NCBI GenBank assembly: GCA_023614405.1
Contig: CM042688.1
Location: 65,582,253-65,646,252 of the forward strand
Direction: 5' to 3'
Source of the DNA: Avena insularis
Lineage: Eukaryota; Streptophyta; Magnoliopsida; Poales; Poaceae
Length of the DNA stretch: 64,000 nt
Positions 13,500-24,340 of the stretch are shown piece after piece; positions within the stretch are counted from its first letter, which is position 1, and every line of letters begins with the position of its first letter. The translations under genes and the position numbers were made by a program. Under the pieces are notes generated by a model. The model saw only the letters and a program-made list of their open reading frames with translations. It was not told the DNA's origin and did not search any database.

Positions 13500-15872
13500 A
13501 ACGGTATCAGCTTTTCAACCATTTGAAATGTTGCTCACTGAAGCCCGATCATTATCCTTTTTGAGGATACTATTGCTACCCTTTTTTTTTGCTTGTAGAG
13601 ACGAATCTAGTGAGATGAATTAGCATACAACAGATGCATGGAGATATGCTGCCTATTTTGTAAATTACGCCACCTTGTAACTTTTAACTATTAGAGTTCT
13701 TGATTCAGTTACATGGATTTGGGGTTTACAGGAGAGAGCTCGACGGCTCACACCTGTGAAGTGACTCTTTTGTCTGGAAATTTGTATTCTGCCCTGACAT
13801 GCAAATCTGTTCAGGCAGAAAGCCGGCACCTAGGCTGTTCTGATAGGATACGCCAGCTAATGATCTTGACTGAGATGTTAATTTGTTGTTATCTTTCCAA
13901 CCTCACTCCTTTCTTAATTTTTGTCACGACCACCGTGAGAAAGGTTTGACCAAACCATACAACTGCCGAAAGTAAAACATGTGCTGATGCCTTCATACTT
14001 GCTGGTACCAATTGCCCCACTGCCAGTCTGCCATCTTGACTGCACACAGGAGGGGCAACCTTTTTATTCTTTAATTATCTTACGATAATAAGAATCAACA
14101 GTATGTACTGTTTTAATGCGAGTAGATGTTCCAGGTGCGTTAGTGAGTCAACCATCCGATAGCAGCACTTGCCAAACCAGGAAATTATCTCCATATGTCC
14201 TGGTGATCATATCACAAGCCCCTTGACAAAGTCAAGATTAAAAACAGGTGGCATGGGTTTTCTGTGGATGACAGAAACTGCACATTGGCTTCAACTTGAC
14301 AATGTGAACAAAACGAGTATAGTGCATATCACTTTTGCATGACCCGCGAGAGCGGTGGATTCTAGCAATCCCAAAATTAGAGAGGCAAAACTGAGTTAAT
14401 TATATACAATACAGTAGCAAGACAAGGCCATGTAGCCCAGATGTTAGAATAGACACCAATAAGTCAGTGATTGATTGTTATGGGGCATACCTGAAAACAA
14501 GATTGCAGGATAGTTCATGTAAACTTGTTGCGCCTCCAGTGCAGGATGTTGCTATTGGAACAGTTACTATGACAGGCATTTCCAGCTGATTCGACGAATA
14601 AGTAGCACCTGTATGGATGTATTGTGTATTTAGATAAATCTGTATAGATTAAGCATATGCACCAAACAAGCTGAGCGGGACTAAGAGGAGAGAGACTTTT
14701 CTGGTAAAGGGGAATATTCAGCTTGATGCTTACGAACCTTGAAATTACAGACAAAAGAAAGGTCTTTGTCACTGGACCATCCCTAAATTCTGGACAATAG
14801 GAAAAGTAGCTAGGTGGGATGGATTTATGAAAGAATCTTAGCTCTTCTGTAATGTCCTTAGCGGACATCTTTATCCCCATTGTGCCGTCTGTCGTGCACT
14901 CATGTGTTGCCACATGCAGTGTATAACTGTATATTTTACCAATATGGACTAAAAAATGGTACCCCCTTTTGCAAGCACGGTGCTTTTGGTGTTGTTGAAA
15001 GCCACAAAAAGTGTTACGATATGACAAAGCCAACCTTATTTGAAGCACCAACTGTGAATTTTCTAGTCCACTACTCCACTACTAGTTGTTTAATTCTAGT
15101 TACCTAAAATCGATCAGCCAATTAAAGCGACTAGACAAGTGTAAAGGTCTAAATGTAACTGAGAACATCAGCACTTTCACATGTTGGGAGCCCATGGGCA
15201 ATGACATGTCTTATGAAGTGTGCGCTAATTCCTAATTCTACAGTCCCAAACTCACAAGGGACATGAACATCCCGTAGACGCACCTTCAGCCGACAAGGGG
15301 CTCATGCATCAAAAGAGTTTGTGTAGCCATTCAGGAAGAATGCTCTAGTATCGATTCACCTTCTGTTCAACACTAACTAATGACAAATGCAAGTGGATTG
15401 GTTCAAAGTTCCACACGTAAACTGAGATAATCAGAGATTCAGAGAATATGTACTCTATCAAAGGTATGGAATAGACGCACAAGTAAAAGCCATCTGGATT
15501 GGCTCTATGGGTAGAATGAGGGCACCTAGCATGAATTTATCTAGCATCTTACTTCAAAATTGCAGGTACCAGCTATTAAAGGAGCAACTAAATCAGCAGA
15601 ACACCTCTCAAAGTCCAATGATTCCAATTCTTGTGCTGCATTCAAGCACAACAGAAACATTATATTCCTTTGAAAAAATGGCGAAAAAGTAATGCCATTA
15701 TATAAAAGGAAATGTTGAGAAAAATTAAAAGACTGACAAACCTTGCAGTTTAAAACCCCATCAACGGCCACCACCCCTTGTAGTCTCAACTCCTGGTTGA
15801 TTCAACCAGATCGTGACACCTAGCCCAAAAAATAGGATCAGGGTGCAGTGAAGCAAACGATGCTTGATATCC
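13500..15872. other. 3' flank of Aux/IAA and intergenic DNA
   Basis: 13500 to about 14100 probably includes the 3' UTR. The rest is unclassified low-complexity to AT-rich DNA. A 178-codon minus-strand frame at 14515-15051 has no recognisable domain and was not called a gene. Confidence 0.4.
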
Positions 15873-16015
15873 AATTTCTTAAACCATACTACTTATAAAA
15901 GCTCTCAATCCTTACCTGCGATACAAGGCAGAAATAGATATCCAATTTATTCATGCACACCAACAAGTAGAATATTTTTAACCAGTACTATAATTTCTTA
16001 AACCATACTACTTAT

Positions 16016-16284
16016 TGTAGGTTTTGGGGGGAAATTTCTGGATGTGATTGGTCCCTTGGACCTCCACACCCTCTTATATATATAGCACAACTTCGCCTTA
16101 CATCTTCACTCATACACTGGAATGATCTAGACTCTAGTAGGACACTACTACTATACTAACTCTCCCTAGAATACTCTAGACTCTACTGGAGTACTACTAC
16201 TACACTAACTCAAGACTCCAACACTCACTGGAATATTCCAGACTCTCCTAGGAAATCATTACTATGCTAACCCAGACTCCAACA
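16016..16284 (-). repeat. 3' LTR of the young element
   Basis: 269 bp, TGTAGG..CCAACA on the + strand, equivalent to TGTTGG..CTACA in element sense. It holds internal repeats of ACTACTACTATACTAACTC and CTAGACTCTA type. It differs from its partner at one site near 16108 (CTTCACTC versus CTTCGCTC). Confidence 0.9.
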
Positions 16285-17379
16285 CTCCCCCTCAAGATGG
16301 GCATGGGTCACACCATGACCATCTTGCTACAACTCCATGACACTTGCTATGACCACTACACATCTAGCTTACCAGAATACAAAGACACATGAGAGCATTG
16401 TACTCTAGCTCTTGCTCCATCGGTCGTCAAGCACCCAATCAACTTGGACCATCCAACCTCCGCCTCGTGCGAGCCATCACCATCACCGTGCAACAACTCT
16501 GCATCAAGCTAGACACCTCCAATCCTTCTTGTGTTGGTTCCATCGTTGCCTCTCCAACCATGTGCCTTCTCACACCAGCACCTACAACGGCGGCACCACA
16601 CGCCTTCCATCATCAGCTTGAGCATAGTCATTGCCTCTTCATCACCTCCGGTTCCCGCAGAACCACGGCTGCCTCACCTCAACAACTCCTGTAGAGCCAC
16701 AGCGGCCTCACCTCACCGGTCAGCTATCCACAGTTCCACTCTCCTGACCTCCACATGCCTTCCACCTCTCCAACATGGTCACATGCTTGACCTCTACATC
16801 CTCTCCATCAACCCTCCGACCATCTTGCCTCAACCATCTTCACCTCGGTCACCACGGCCTCTACCATCTCTTCTGGACAACTCCAGCAACACAATTTCAG
16901 CCATCACCATTAAGCTCCTCCCTTACCATCATTACCACACCTCTACCAACATCTTCTCTTCAAGATCCACCACTGTGCTACAGCCACCACCTCCATAACA
17001 CAGATGCCCAACTACTTCACTACCGCCGGTATCGCCTCAATATCTGCCCATCTCCGACTAGATCAGAGGTCCTCCTCCATCCTCAGTTTCTCTTGGTCCT
17101 CAAATCCAACCTCGCCAACTTACTATCCTCCTATCAGCACCTCAATTGCACCATTCTAACTAGCTTTCTGAGCAACCCTCATACAGAGCAGCAACCAAGC
17201 CTCACATAACGCACCGTGCAACATGAGGTGGCTACTGCCTGCAGAGAGCAATAGGGTGCGGCCTCCCGCCGCTTGGGTGACTACAATGTGCCTGCTGTTG
17301 TTGACAACAAGAGCCGGGGTGGGTGCTGAGGAGTGGAACGGTGGTAGCTAGGGATAGGAGGAGCCTAGCTCTGATACCA

Positions 17380-17648
17380 TGTAGGTTTTGGGGGGAAATT
17401 TCTGGATGTGATTGGTCCCTTGGACCTCCACACCCTCTTATATATATAGCACAACTTCGCCTTACATCTTCGCTCATACACTGGAATGATCTAGACTCTA
17501 GTAGGACACTACTACTATACTAACTCTCCCTAGAATACTCTAGACTCTACTGGAGTACTACTACTACACTAACTCAAGACTCCAACACTCACTGGAATAT
17601 TCCAGACTCTCCTAGGAAATCATTACTATGCTAACCCAGACTCCAACA
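17380..17648 (-). repeat. 5' LTR of the young element
   Basis: Direct partner of 16016-16284 with the same length. It lies next to the tRNA-Met primer-binding site. A TATATATATAG stretch within it is the likely core promoter in element sense. Confidence 0.9.
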
Positions 17649-18688
17649 CTTATAAAAGCTCTCAATCCTTACCTGCGATACAAGGCAGAAATAGATATCC
17701 AATTTATTCACGCACACCAACAAGTAGAATATTTTTATGTATTATTTGTAATGGGCTGCCCAGTTTTGGATAAAATACTAGGTTTATATTTCTTCTACTG
17801 ACATCTTGTTCTTGCCTCCTCTTCTCTCTAGTCAAGTATGATCTGTTCGGGACTATTATATGAACAATCTCTTTATGATTTAAATCAACCAGTGCCTGAC
17901 AATTAACCGTTCAGTTACGTTCTTCCTTTGAGAAGAAAACAGTGTAGTTGACGTGCATCAGTACACTTTGAGAGAATGGACAGCCCAGTTGTGAAATTCC
18001 AGAGGAACATCTGGAGCCACATACCAGAATGCAGCTAATCCAGTTTGAGAATGGACAGCCCAGTTTTCTTGAGATGTGAACCTATTAGTCATGTCACAAG
18101 CATGATAGTAGTAGACAGCTAGTGTTAAACTACCATGATATTCTGCTTTAGCTTCCTAACCTTTAATACTGTTGACATCGAGATGGGGCTGAAAGTTTAG
18201 ACTTCACAGAGCACTAAGGATAGTAACCATATTTCAAATAAGAGAAAACAGCGCCCTGTAAATGGTCAAACTGAATCCCGGTGGTTCCGCTGAACATTCT
18301 GTTTCATCTCAGTTTTCTTTAGTTAAATAATAACTTTCAGCTATAGCAATCAGTAAATTCCCAATCCTTCCAAAATAACACAAAATTATAGTCATACTCT
18401 TGTGATACAGTACCTACCAGTCCTCACCTAGAGTGGTCACTGCCAGTTTTCTATCAATGAACAGCACCACGGCCATAAAAAAGGAAGAAGACGACCAGGC
18501 ATGCTATGCTTGTGCTTTTCAACTGTAATTACAGAATGGTGAACTAAGATGTCACTAAAGTTTGGTTCGAGCAGCTAAGAAAATTGCGCATTTGAGCTTC
18601 CTCCTTCATTAATTGGTTTCAAGAAAGTATAAAGGCTGAATGATTGAGATTGCTGAATACCTGTGGCATAGATAAATGATGCTATATA

Positions 18689-18775
18689 CTCCCTCCATTC
18701 CAAATTACAGTGCATATAGATTTTTCCTAAGTCAAACCTTGTAAAGTTTGATCAAGTTTATTGGTATAGAGGGAG
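18689..18775. mobile_element. Short Stowaway-type MITE (87 bp)
   Basis: The left end is CTCCCTCCATTCCAAATTAC; the right end is GGTATAGAGGGAG, flanked by TA. It is probably an internally deleted copy: the inner part has AAGTCAAACCTTGTAAAG and an inverted partner AAAGTTTGATCAAG. Confidence 0.75.
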
Positions 18776-19931
18776 TATTACGAAGAAACTGAAGATGACT
18801 TTGTAGATCTTTCATGGGCCCTTCAGAATAATTAAAACAGTCAACTCTAAATCCTCTCTTACAACTTTCAAAGATTTCAAGTACCAGTTCGCCACTTTAG
18901 CCAACTATACGCTGCCTTGGACATTTAGGTTTGCACTGACTCTTTTCTGGTCTTATATTCGTTACATAGAAGTATAGCAAGCTAAACACTCGTTGATTGC
19001 GTACAATCTTTCTTGCTAATGAGCTAACATAGAGTGAAGTAACCGAGGAGCTGAATGAGTAATTTGTATACTCATCTCCAGAGACAATAGCAAGCTGAAG
19101 TATTTCAACACCATCATCCAGTCACCAAAAATAACTATGCCGAATGAACCTGAGGTGGAAACGGAAGGCTTGACTCAAGATTATTTAACATTTATACCAA
19201 GGACAGTCATGCATACATAAATGTTAGCCCAATTGACTCAACAAACTAAGGCTTGGGTCCCTCTGTACGTGGTAATCATGACATGTCAAAGAATTATAGC
19301 CATTCCCAATTAATTGATCCGTTAGCAGAGCTAAGTAGAAGGTTGATATCCTTCCAGGGGATTATCATTAACAGTCAGTTTAGATTAATATAGTACAATG
19401 ATAAACTGGGGACTAACAGAGTAATAGACATTTTGTAGATAGCACTGCCAGGAATGTAGAGCAGCGGTTGGAAGTGTTCAATTATAAGTAAGACCATCTA
19501 AAAAATATATATAAGTAAGACCGTTTATAAGTTCTCCAATGAAACAGAAAAGTTTGTTGCTACGGTTCAAAATTGCACATGTGTCATGTCAATTGATAAA
19601 TACTCCCTCCATTCCACAATATAAGCCTTTTTAGCAAGCTGGAAGTACTACCTAATTCATATACCACACACATAAATAGTTTGATGGCTCCAGGTGCATT
19701 ACACTGCAGTTGGAAGTTTCAACGCACAGTAGGATCGGCGATCATAAGTCTGAGAGCAAGGGATGTGAACTCCCATGGATCAAGCAGACTATTTCACCAC
19801 GAATTCTGATCAGAAAGATATTCCATAATTCCAGTGATATGAAAAACTAGTTTGTTATATGTAAATGAATATGATAACAAAACAAGCCATCCGCTTTTAA
19901 TGCTTTTATCCAAATTACTCCAAAATAAGTA

Positions 19932-20000
19932 CTCCCTCCTATCCATAATAAGTGTCGCTGATGTACTAAATCAGCGACACTTATTATGGATCGGAGGGAG
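19932..20000. mobile_element. Hairpin Stowaway-type MITE (69 bp)
   Basis: CTCCCTCCTATCCATAATAA and the rest of the left arm pair almost perfectly with the right arm ending TTATGGATCGGAGGGAG. Only a short ATGTACTAA loop separates them. TA lies on both sides. The two arms cover nearly the entire element. Confidence 0.88.
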
Positions 20001-20350
20001 TAAGTGACACGGTGGTGTCAATCTATGCTCAGGAATTATGTACATGCTCAAGGGGCTGTTTCGTTCTCAAACACAATATGACACGCCTAACTTTAGGCAC
20101 GACAGAGTTTTTAGTTGTGTTTTCAGTTTCTAGCTACTGTGCTCTGCGACACTTTTTCATCTAGACATAACTTTCACCAAATTATGCCACACTTGCTAGC
20201 TATTTCTCAAACAAGTTGTCCTAAGTATGATAGTTAACGCAGCATAGAATCCGACTCAGCCTGGTAGCATGCAACAGAAATGAAGTCCACCCTTAATGGG
20301 GGTAAAGGAGAACATCAATGATTATGGTATGCATGAAACATGGAACATCC

Positions 20351-22249
20351 TTACACAAGAGAGGTGCTAGGCTTCTCACTTACAGGGTGGACATTCTTTC
20401 CAGCCAGATGATAAAGCAAAACTCCTGCTGCAACACTAACATTTAAACTCTCTACCGCAAGGAATGACTTCATATCTTGATTGCCTGAATAATTATCATC
20501 TTCACCTACATCTTGATTGCCTGAATAATTCTCACTTTCTACTGTATCTTGATTGCCTGAATAATTCTCACCTTCCCCTGTATCTTGATTGCCTGAATAA
20601 TTATCACCGTCTTCCACTGTACCTGCATCTGTGGCATCTGTTTCTTCTCCTACAACAAATCCATCACCATTACCAGCAATTTTGACCAAATGTGTGCAGG
20701 ATCGCTCAACCAGGGGCCTCAAGCCAGTGCCTTCACTGCCCAACACAAGAATTGTTGGCATCCCTGTGCTAACTTCAGAGAGAGGTATAGCTTTAGGAGC
20801 AACGGTACCACCAAGAACTCGCCACCCATTTTCAGCTGATGAAGACAGAAACTGCATCATGTTCCTACAGGAAAGCAGCTCGATCAACTCAAGTGAGCCT
20901 GCACTAGCTTTGCTCACTACTCCACTTAATGGAGCAGAGTTCTTAGCGCACAAAACAACACCCTCCGCACCAAAGAAGTAGGCTGATCTAATTATGGCTC
21001 CCAAATTCTGAGGATCCATAACCTCATCCAAAGCTATCCAAACTGGTGCCTTTCCACCATCCACCCTGACGGGATCCAACTCCTTAATATTCACCATTTC
21101 CAAGGGTGATGCATCAAGCACCAGACCTTGATGTGGTCGATTATCCACCACCATGTTGAGGTCATGCTTTGACGCCTCGACAACTTTAAGTCCCATAGTC
21201 TCTGCCATCAGCAGCACCTTCTCAATCCCTTTCTTATCCTTCTTCTTTTTGTTGCTCCTGCTCAAATCCATCCCTTCTTGTGTGTACAACGCATAAAATT
21301 CCCTCCTCCCAGCCGTGAGAGCTGCAAGTACTGGTCCAACGCCATAAACCCCCTCTCCAACCATCTTCGGCATCGTCGACTCCCCTGCCTCCTTCCATGT
21401 CTTCCTGCCCCAGTCCTCTTGCTTGTTCCACCGCTTCATATCCGGCTTGTCGAACCTTTCCCCACTAAATCTCTCACCACGGCCATGAGACCTTCCATCC
21501 CTTTCCCCACTAAACCTTTCTCCACGGCCACGAAACCCTCCGTCCCTTTCACCACTAAACCTCTCGCCACGGCCAAGAGACCCACCATGCCTTTCCCCAC
21601 TAAACCTCTCACCACGGCCACGTGAACCTCCATCCCTTTCTCCACTAAACCTCTCAACGCTGCCAAGAGACCCTCCATCCCTTCCCCTACTAAACCTCTG
21701 ACCACGGCCACGAGACCCTCCATCCCTTGCCACGTTGCGTGGAAACTTGTCCTTGATGCTTCCCCATTTGGGATTGTCAATTGGCTCATTCTCCTCCGAT
21801 CCAATTCCCCTCTCCTCGTACGAAACACTATCTTCCAATGTCTCTACTCTCGCACCTTGGTCGCCCTTAGAGAAGAACTTATCAGCGGAGGTCTCCCACG
21901 AGGAGGAGCGGCCAGCGCTAGTCCTCACAGCGGGGACGCCGCTACCGACATTTGCGGCGGCAAGCCAAGGAAGAGCCCTCTCGCGGCCGACCGAATCAGA
22001 ACCATCTGGTGCAGTGGAGAACGAAACCCTAGGTCTCAGCCTGAAGCGCGAGAGATCTCCCCGGGTAGCCGCAGCTCTGGTGCTCGCACGGCTGCTGGTG
22101 GCGGTAGTCGGACGAAGCACGGGTGAAGAGGTAGCGGACTTAGAGAAGTACCCGGCGCGAAGGAGGCCGGCGAGGAGGGCGCGGCGAGGCGAAGACGCTC
22201 CCGCGAGGAGCGGTAGGGGCTGCGATTTGGAGAGGCCGGAGTGGAGCAT
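20351..22249 (-). CDS. SpoU/TrmH-family RNA 2'-O-methyltransferase, organelle-targeted
   Basis: Transfers a methyl group from S-adenosylmethionine to a ribose 2'-OH of rRNA or tRNA; it resembles RlmB/MRM1. A single exon encodes 632 residues. I chose the ATG at 22249: the frame is open to 22417 but has no ATG upstream. The N terminus MLHSGLSKSQPLPLLAGASS and the R/S/A-rich stretch after it look like a mitochondrial or plastid transit peptide. Residues 176-265 are six 15-residue repeats of DGGSRGRGERFSGER type (RGG-like). Residues of about 298-385 form the substrate-binding domain (GEGVYGVGPVLAAL). The SPOUT domain follows from about 402: motif 1 DPQNLGAIIRSAYFFG at 412-427, motif 2 LVLGSEGTGL at 501-510, motif 3 SLNVSVAAG at 601-609. 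About 70 acidic residues with four NYSGNQD repeats separate motifs 2 and 3, where bacterial relatives have only a few residues. Catalytic-type residues look intact. The exact RNA target is unknown. Confidence 0.92.
   Translation of the reverse strand: MLHSGLSKSQPLPLLAGASSPRRALLAGLLRAGYFSKSATSSPVLRPTTATSSRASTRAAATRGDLSRFRLRPRVSFSTAPDGSDSVGRERALPWLAAANVGSGVPAVRTSAGRSSSWETSADKFFSKGDQGARVETLEDSVSYEERGIGSEENEPIDNPKWGSIKDKFPRNVARDGGSRGRGQRFSRGRDGGSLGSVERFSGERDGGSRGRGERFSGERHGGSLGRGERFSGERDGGFRGRGERFSGERDGRSHGRGERFSGERFDKPDMKRWNKQEDWGRKTWKEAGESTMPKMVGEGVYGVGPVLAALTAGRREFYALYTQEGMDLSRSNKKKKDKKGIEKVLLMAETMGLKVVEASKHDLNMVVDNRPHQGLVLDASPLEMVNIKELDPVRVDGGKAPVWIALDEVMDPQNLGAIIRSAYFFGAEGVVLCAKNSAPLSGVVSKASAGSLELIELLSCRNMMQFLSSSAENGWRVLGGTVAPKAIPLSEVSTGMPTILVLGSEGTGLRPLVERSCTHLVKIAGNGDGFVVGEETDATDAGTVEDGDNYSGNQDTGEGENYSGNQDTVESENYSGNQDVGEDDNYSGNQDMKSFLAVESLNVSVAAGVLLYHLAGKNVHPVSEKPSTSLV
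20474..20602 (-). repeat. Four 36-bp repeats inside the methyltransferase gene
   Basis: The + strand repeats ATCTTGATTGCCTGAATAAT with 36-bp spacing. In the protein these are four copies of NYSGNQD plus five acidic linker residues (residues 550-592 of the 632-residue product). They fall between SPOUT motifs 2 and 3. Confidence 0.9.
21455..21724 (-). repeat. Six 45-bp repeats inside the methyltransferase gene
   Basis: A minisatellite encoding six in-frame 15-residue units (residues 176-265), consensus DGGSRGRGERFSGER. The unit length is a multiple of three, so copy-number change would not break the frame. The copies differ by a few substitutions each. Confidence 0.92.
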
Positions 22250-23539
22250 GGCGCGGCGGCGGGGAGCGTAGGGTTTTGCGGTCGAGGGTAGGAGAGCGGG
22301 GATGAGGGGTTGGGGGCGGCGCGGGGCACTCGTTCGACGAAATGCTTCGCCGAGGATGACGCGTTGAGAATTGAGATGAGAAAGGGGTAATTTTTGTGCG
22401 AGCCCCTTGCAGTTCACTCATTTGTTCGGCTGGATCCTCATTTGTCGATTTTGGGTCATTGAGTAAATTTCACATTGCACATCACATATCACACAGTCAC
22501 ACTCCACATTCCACCAAAGTTTGGTATTTTCAGTTCAAAAAAAGTTTGGTATTTTCATCTAATTTTTTTGTGGTATTTTTTCGGCGCCTAGTAATATTTT
22601 GGCCAACCGGCCACGGAATAGGACTACAAGTTACAGTTTATATTTTGTTTTAAATAGTAGTCTAATTGTACTATTGGAGATATTGTACTTGTGAGAAAAG
22701 GGTCTCACCGGATCTCAGCACACGACGAAGTATATAAACTTAAAGATGAAGAGAGTCGGTCAATATGTAAGAGCCTTTGAGCAACTGTATTTGCAATACC
22801 CTTCTTTCAAATGTGCACCCTCCCGGTGTGTTTGGTTTGGTAACCCGGGCAACCCAAATATTCTTGCCTCACCCTACGATTGGGTGTTTGGTAGGCTGTG
22901 TTGGCTACACTGGACTATGCCTATCTCATGCGAAAACTGCCCCTCAGCTAGGCCCGGTGATAAAGCTCAAGCCTAGCTGAGTCCATCCCTAACTAGAAAT
23001 GTCGACGCCTAGCCTTGCATAAAGCTCAAAATCAATATGTAGATTCAAACTACAAAGCTGAAAACCAAAATCAAAGAGAAATTTGGTGGATTTTAAACCC
23101 TAACTAGAAAGGTGATCGGATTTACTTGTCAAATAAATCCAGGAGCTCGTCAAACGAATCCTTGTTCTTCTGAGCAAAGTAGCCGAGGGGGGAGTGGTCT
23201 TATGAGTTCTTGTACCCAGCGGCCTTCTCTTGAGCGAAGTGGCACAACTCTCAAGAGCAGGGAGCGTCAGCGGCATTCGTGGAGATGGGTAGCGCAGCCT
23301 CCGAACGGTGGGCGACATGAGCATGAGGCCCATCGTGACGCTGCTAACCATGTATGTGCGGATTTCGTAGTTGGATTTGCGGTTTCCCGCAAAAAAAAGT
23401 TGGGTCGGCAAAAACAGCAAAACGATGTTATTTTGCGGTTCATATGTTTTTGTCGTATCTGCTTGAGTTGCTCTAGCATGTGTATTTCACCATTAGCTTC
23501 GTGTATTTCACAGATAACAGGATTCTGGAATCTAGCATC
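22250..23539. other. 5' flank of methyltransferase gene and intergenic DNA
   Basis: The promoter of the minus-strand gene should lie in the first few hundred bases; no clear TATA box was picked out. 22826-23030 contains TGTTTGGTTTGGTAACCCGG and similar motifs of repeat character. No gene is supported. Confidence 0.35.
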
Positions 23540-24340
23540 ATATTTTTTTGATAAACAAAATATATAATTATCACGCAGATACCGATTACACCTAGCCTCT
23601 ATACCAACAAGATGCCTAAAGACATTCAGAATGCACGAAGCCAAAAAAGAAGATAAAAAAAAAGAAAAGGACCCTGCCATGGTGAACAATCACCCGTAGC
23701 GGCCTCTAACCGTCACCAAAAGATAATACCCGAACTACAAAGAATGTTTTACAAAAGCAACGCATCCAAGAAAAAAACAATTGTTATCATCACCCGATCA
23801 AAGATCTTATGTTTTTACTTTGGAAAAAAACACGTACAGCCGATAAAGGCTAGACCTTGTGTTTTTACCCTAGAAATTACGACTCGGTACTCTAAGCACA
23901 ACCAACAAAGAAGCCATCCAGTGTTGCCGCCCGCAATTGAGGCCTCTACTGCAAGTCACGTACCACCATACTCATAAGAACTCGTGTCCGGCCTGGACAG
24001 GAATACATCTATGTCTGAACAAGAGCCTATAAAGCAAAGTCTCCATCACATCCAAGACTTCATCTTCAAACTGTTTGGTCCTCCAATCACATCTGCCATG
24101 GCATTCTCCGTATATGTCGATACCTTGGAAATCTTGGTGTAGACATATCCCATGGTGTCAACAAAAAAAGAGCTTCGTGATACACTCGCTTGGAATTCTA
24201 GCATCATATATGATACACTCTTTAATATGATACCCATGCGAGTTTTTTTCTCAAAATGGGGCGCACCCGGCCTCTGCATCAATTGATGCATACGGTCTTT
24301 TATTACTTTATTGGGCTCATGTGGGTTACCCTCATTCTCC
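23540..24340 (-). repeat. Unclassified repeats with LINE-like 3' ends
   Basis: A T-run at about 23546 followed by ACGCAGATACCGATTACACC parallels the repeat at 5050. A second end-like motif, CACCCGGCCTCTGCATCAAT, occurs at about 24266 after TTTTTTTCTC. Read on the minus strand both resemble A-tailed LINE 3' ends. No reverse transcriptase frame is preserved. Confidence 0.4.

Larger units (their letters stand above)
16016..17648 (-). mobile_element. Young non-autonomous LTR element (1.63 kb)
   Basis: LTRs of 269 bp lie at 16016-16284 and 17380-17648, flanked by a 5-bp TSD CTTAT (16011-16015, 17649-17653). On the minus strand, the primer-binding site TGGTATCAGAGC (initiator tRNA-Met) lies next to the right LTR at about 17368-17379. 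A polypurine tract CTTGAGGGGGAG lies next to the left LTR at 16285-16296. The 1.1-kb interior codes for no gag, protease, integrase or reverse transcriptase; its open frames are low-complexity P/S/T/H-rich. It must have been mobilised in trans, probably by a copia relative given the primer site. I counted one mismatch between the LTRs. Confidence 0.92.
15873..17738. repeat. 119-bp tandem duplication split by an LTR element
   Basis: Unit 1 starts at 15873 with AATTTCTTAAACCATACTAC. Unit 2 starts at 15992 with the same sequence, is interrupted at 16015 and resumes at 17654, running to about 17731. The two copies differ at few positions, for example TTCATGCAC versus TTCACGCAC. The duplication therefore predates the insertion at 16016-17648. 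Confidence 0.8.
17739..20350. other. Intergenic region with MITEs
   Basis: No protein-coding evidence. Besides the two MITEs listed separately, one lone Stowaway-type end (CTCCCTCCATTCCACAATAT) occurs at 19603 without a visible partner. The last few hundred bases are the 3' flank of the methyltransferase gene on the minus strand. Confidence 0.5.

Noticed and set aside
14515..15051. 178-codon minus-strand frame
   Set aside because: No domain, no homologue recognised, composition like surrounding noncoding DNA, and no supporting splice or promoter signals.
16389..17209. Overlapping P/S/T/H-rich frames inside the young LTR element
   Set aside because: They run antisense to the element, overlap in two frames and look like low-complexity translation; not gag or pol.
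22250..22417. 56-residue N-terminal extension of the methyltransferase frame
   Set aside because: The frame is open but contains no ATG before 22249; the apparent first codon at 22417 is GTG. The ATG at 22249 starts a transit-peptide-like sequence.
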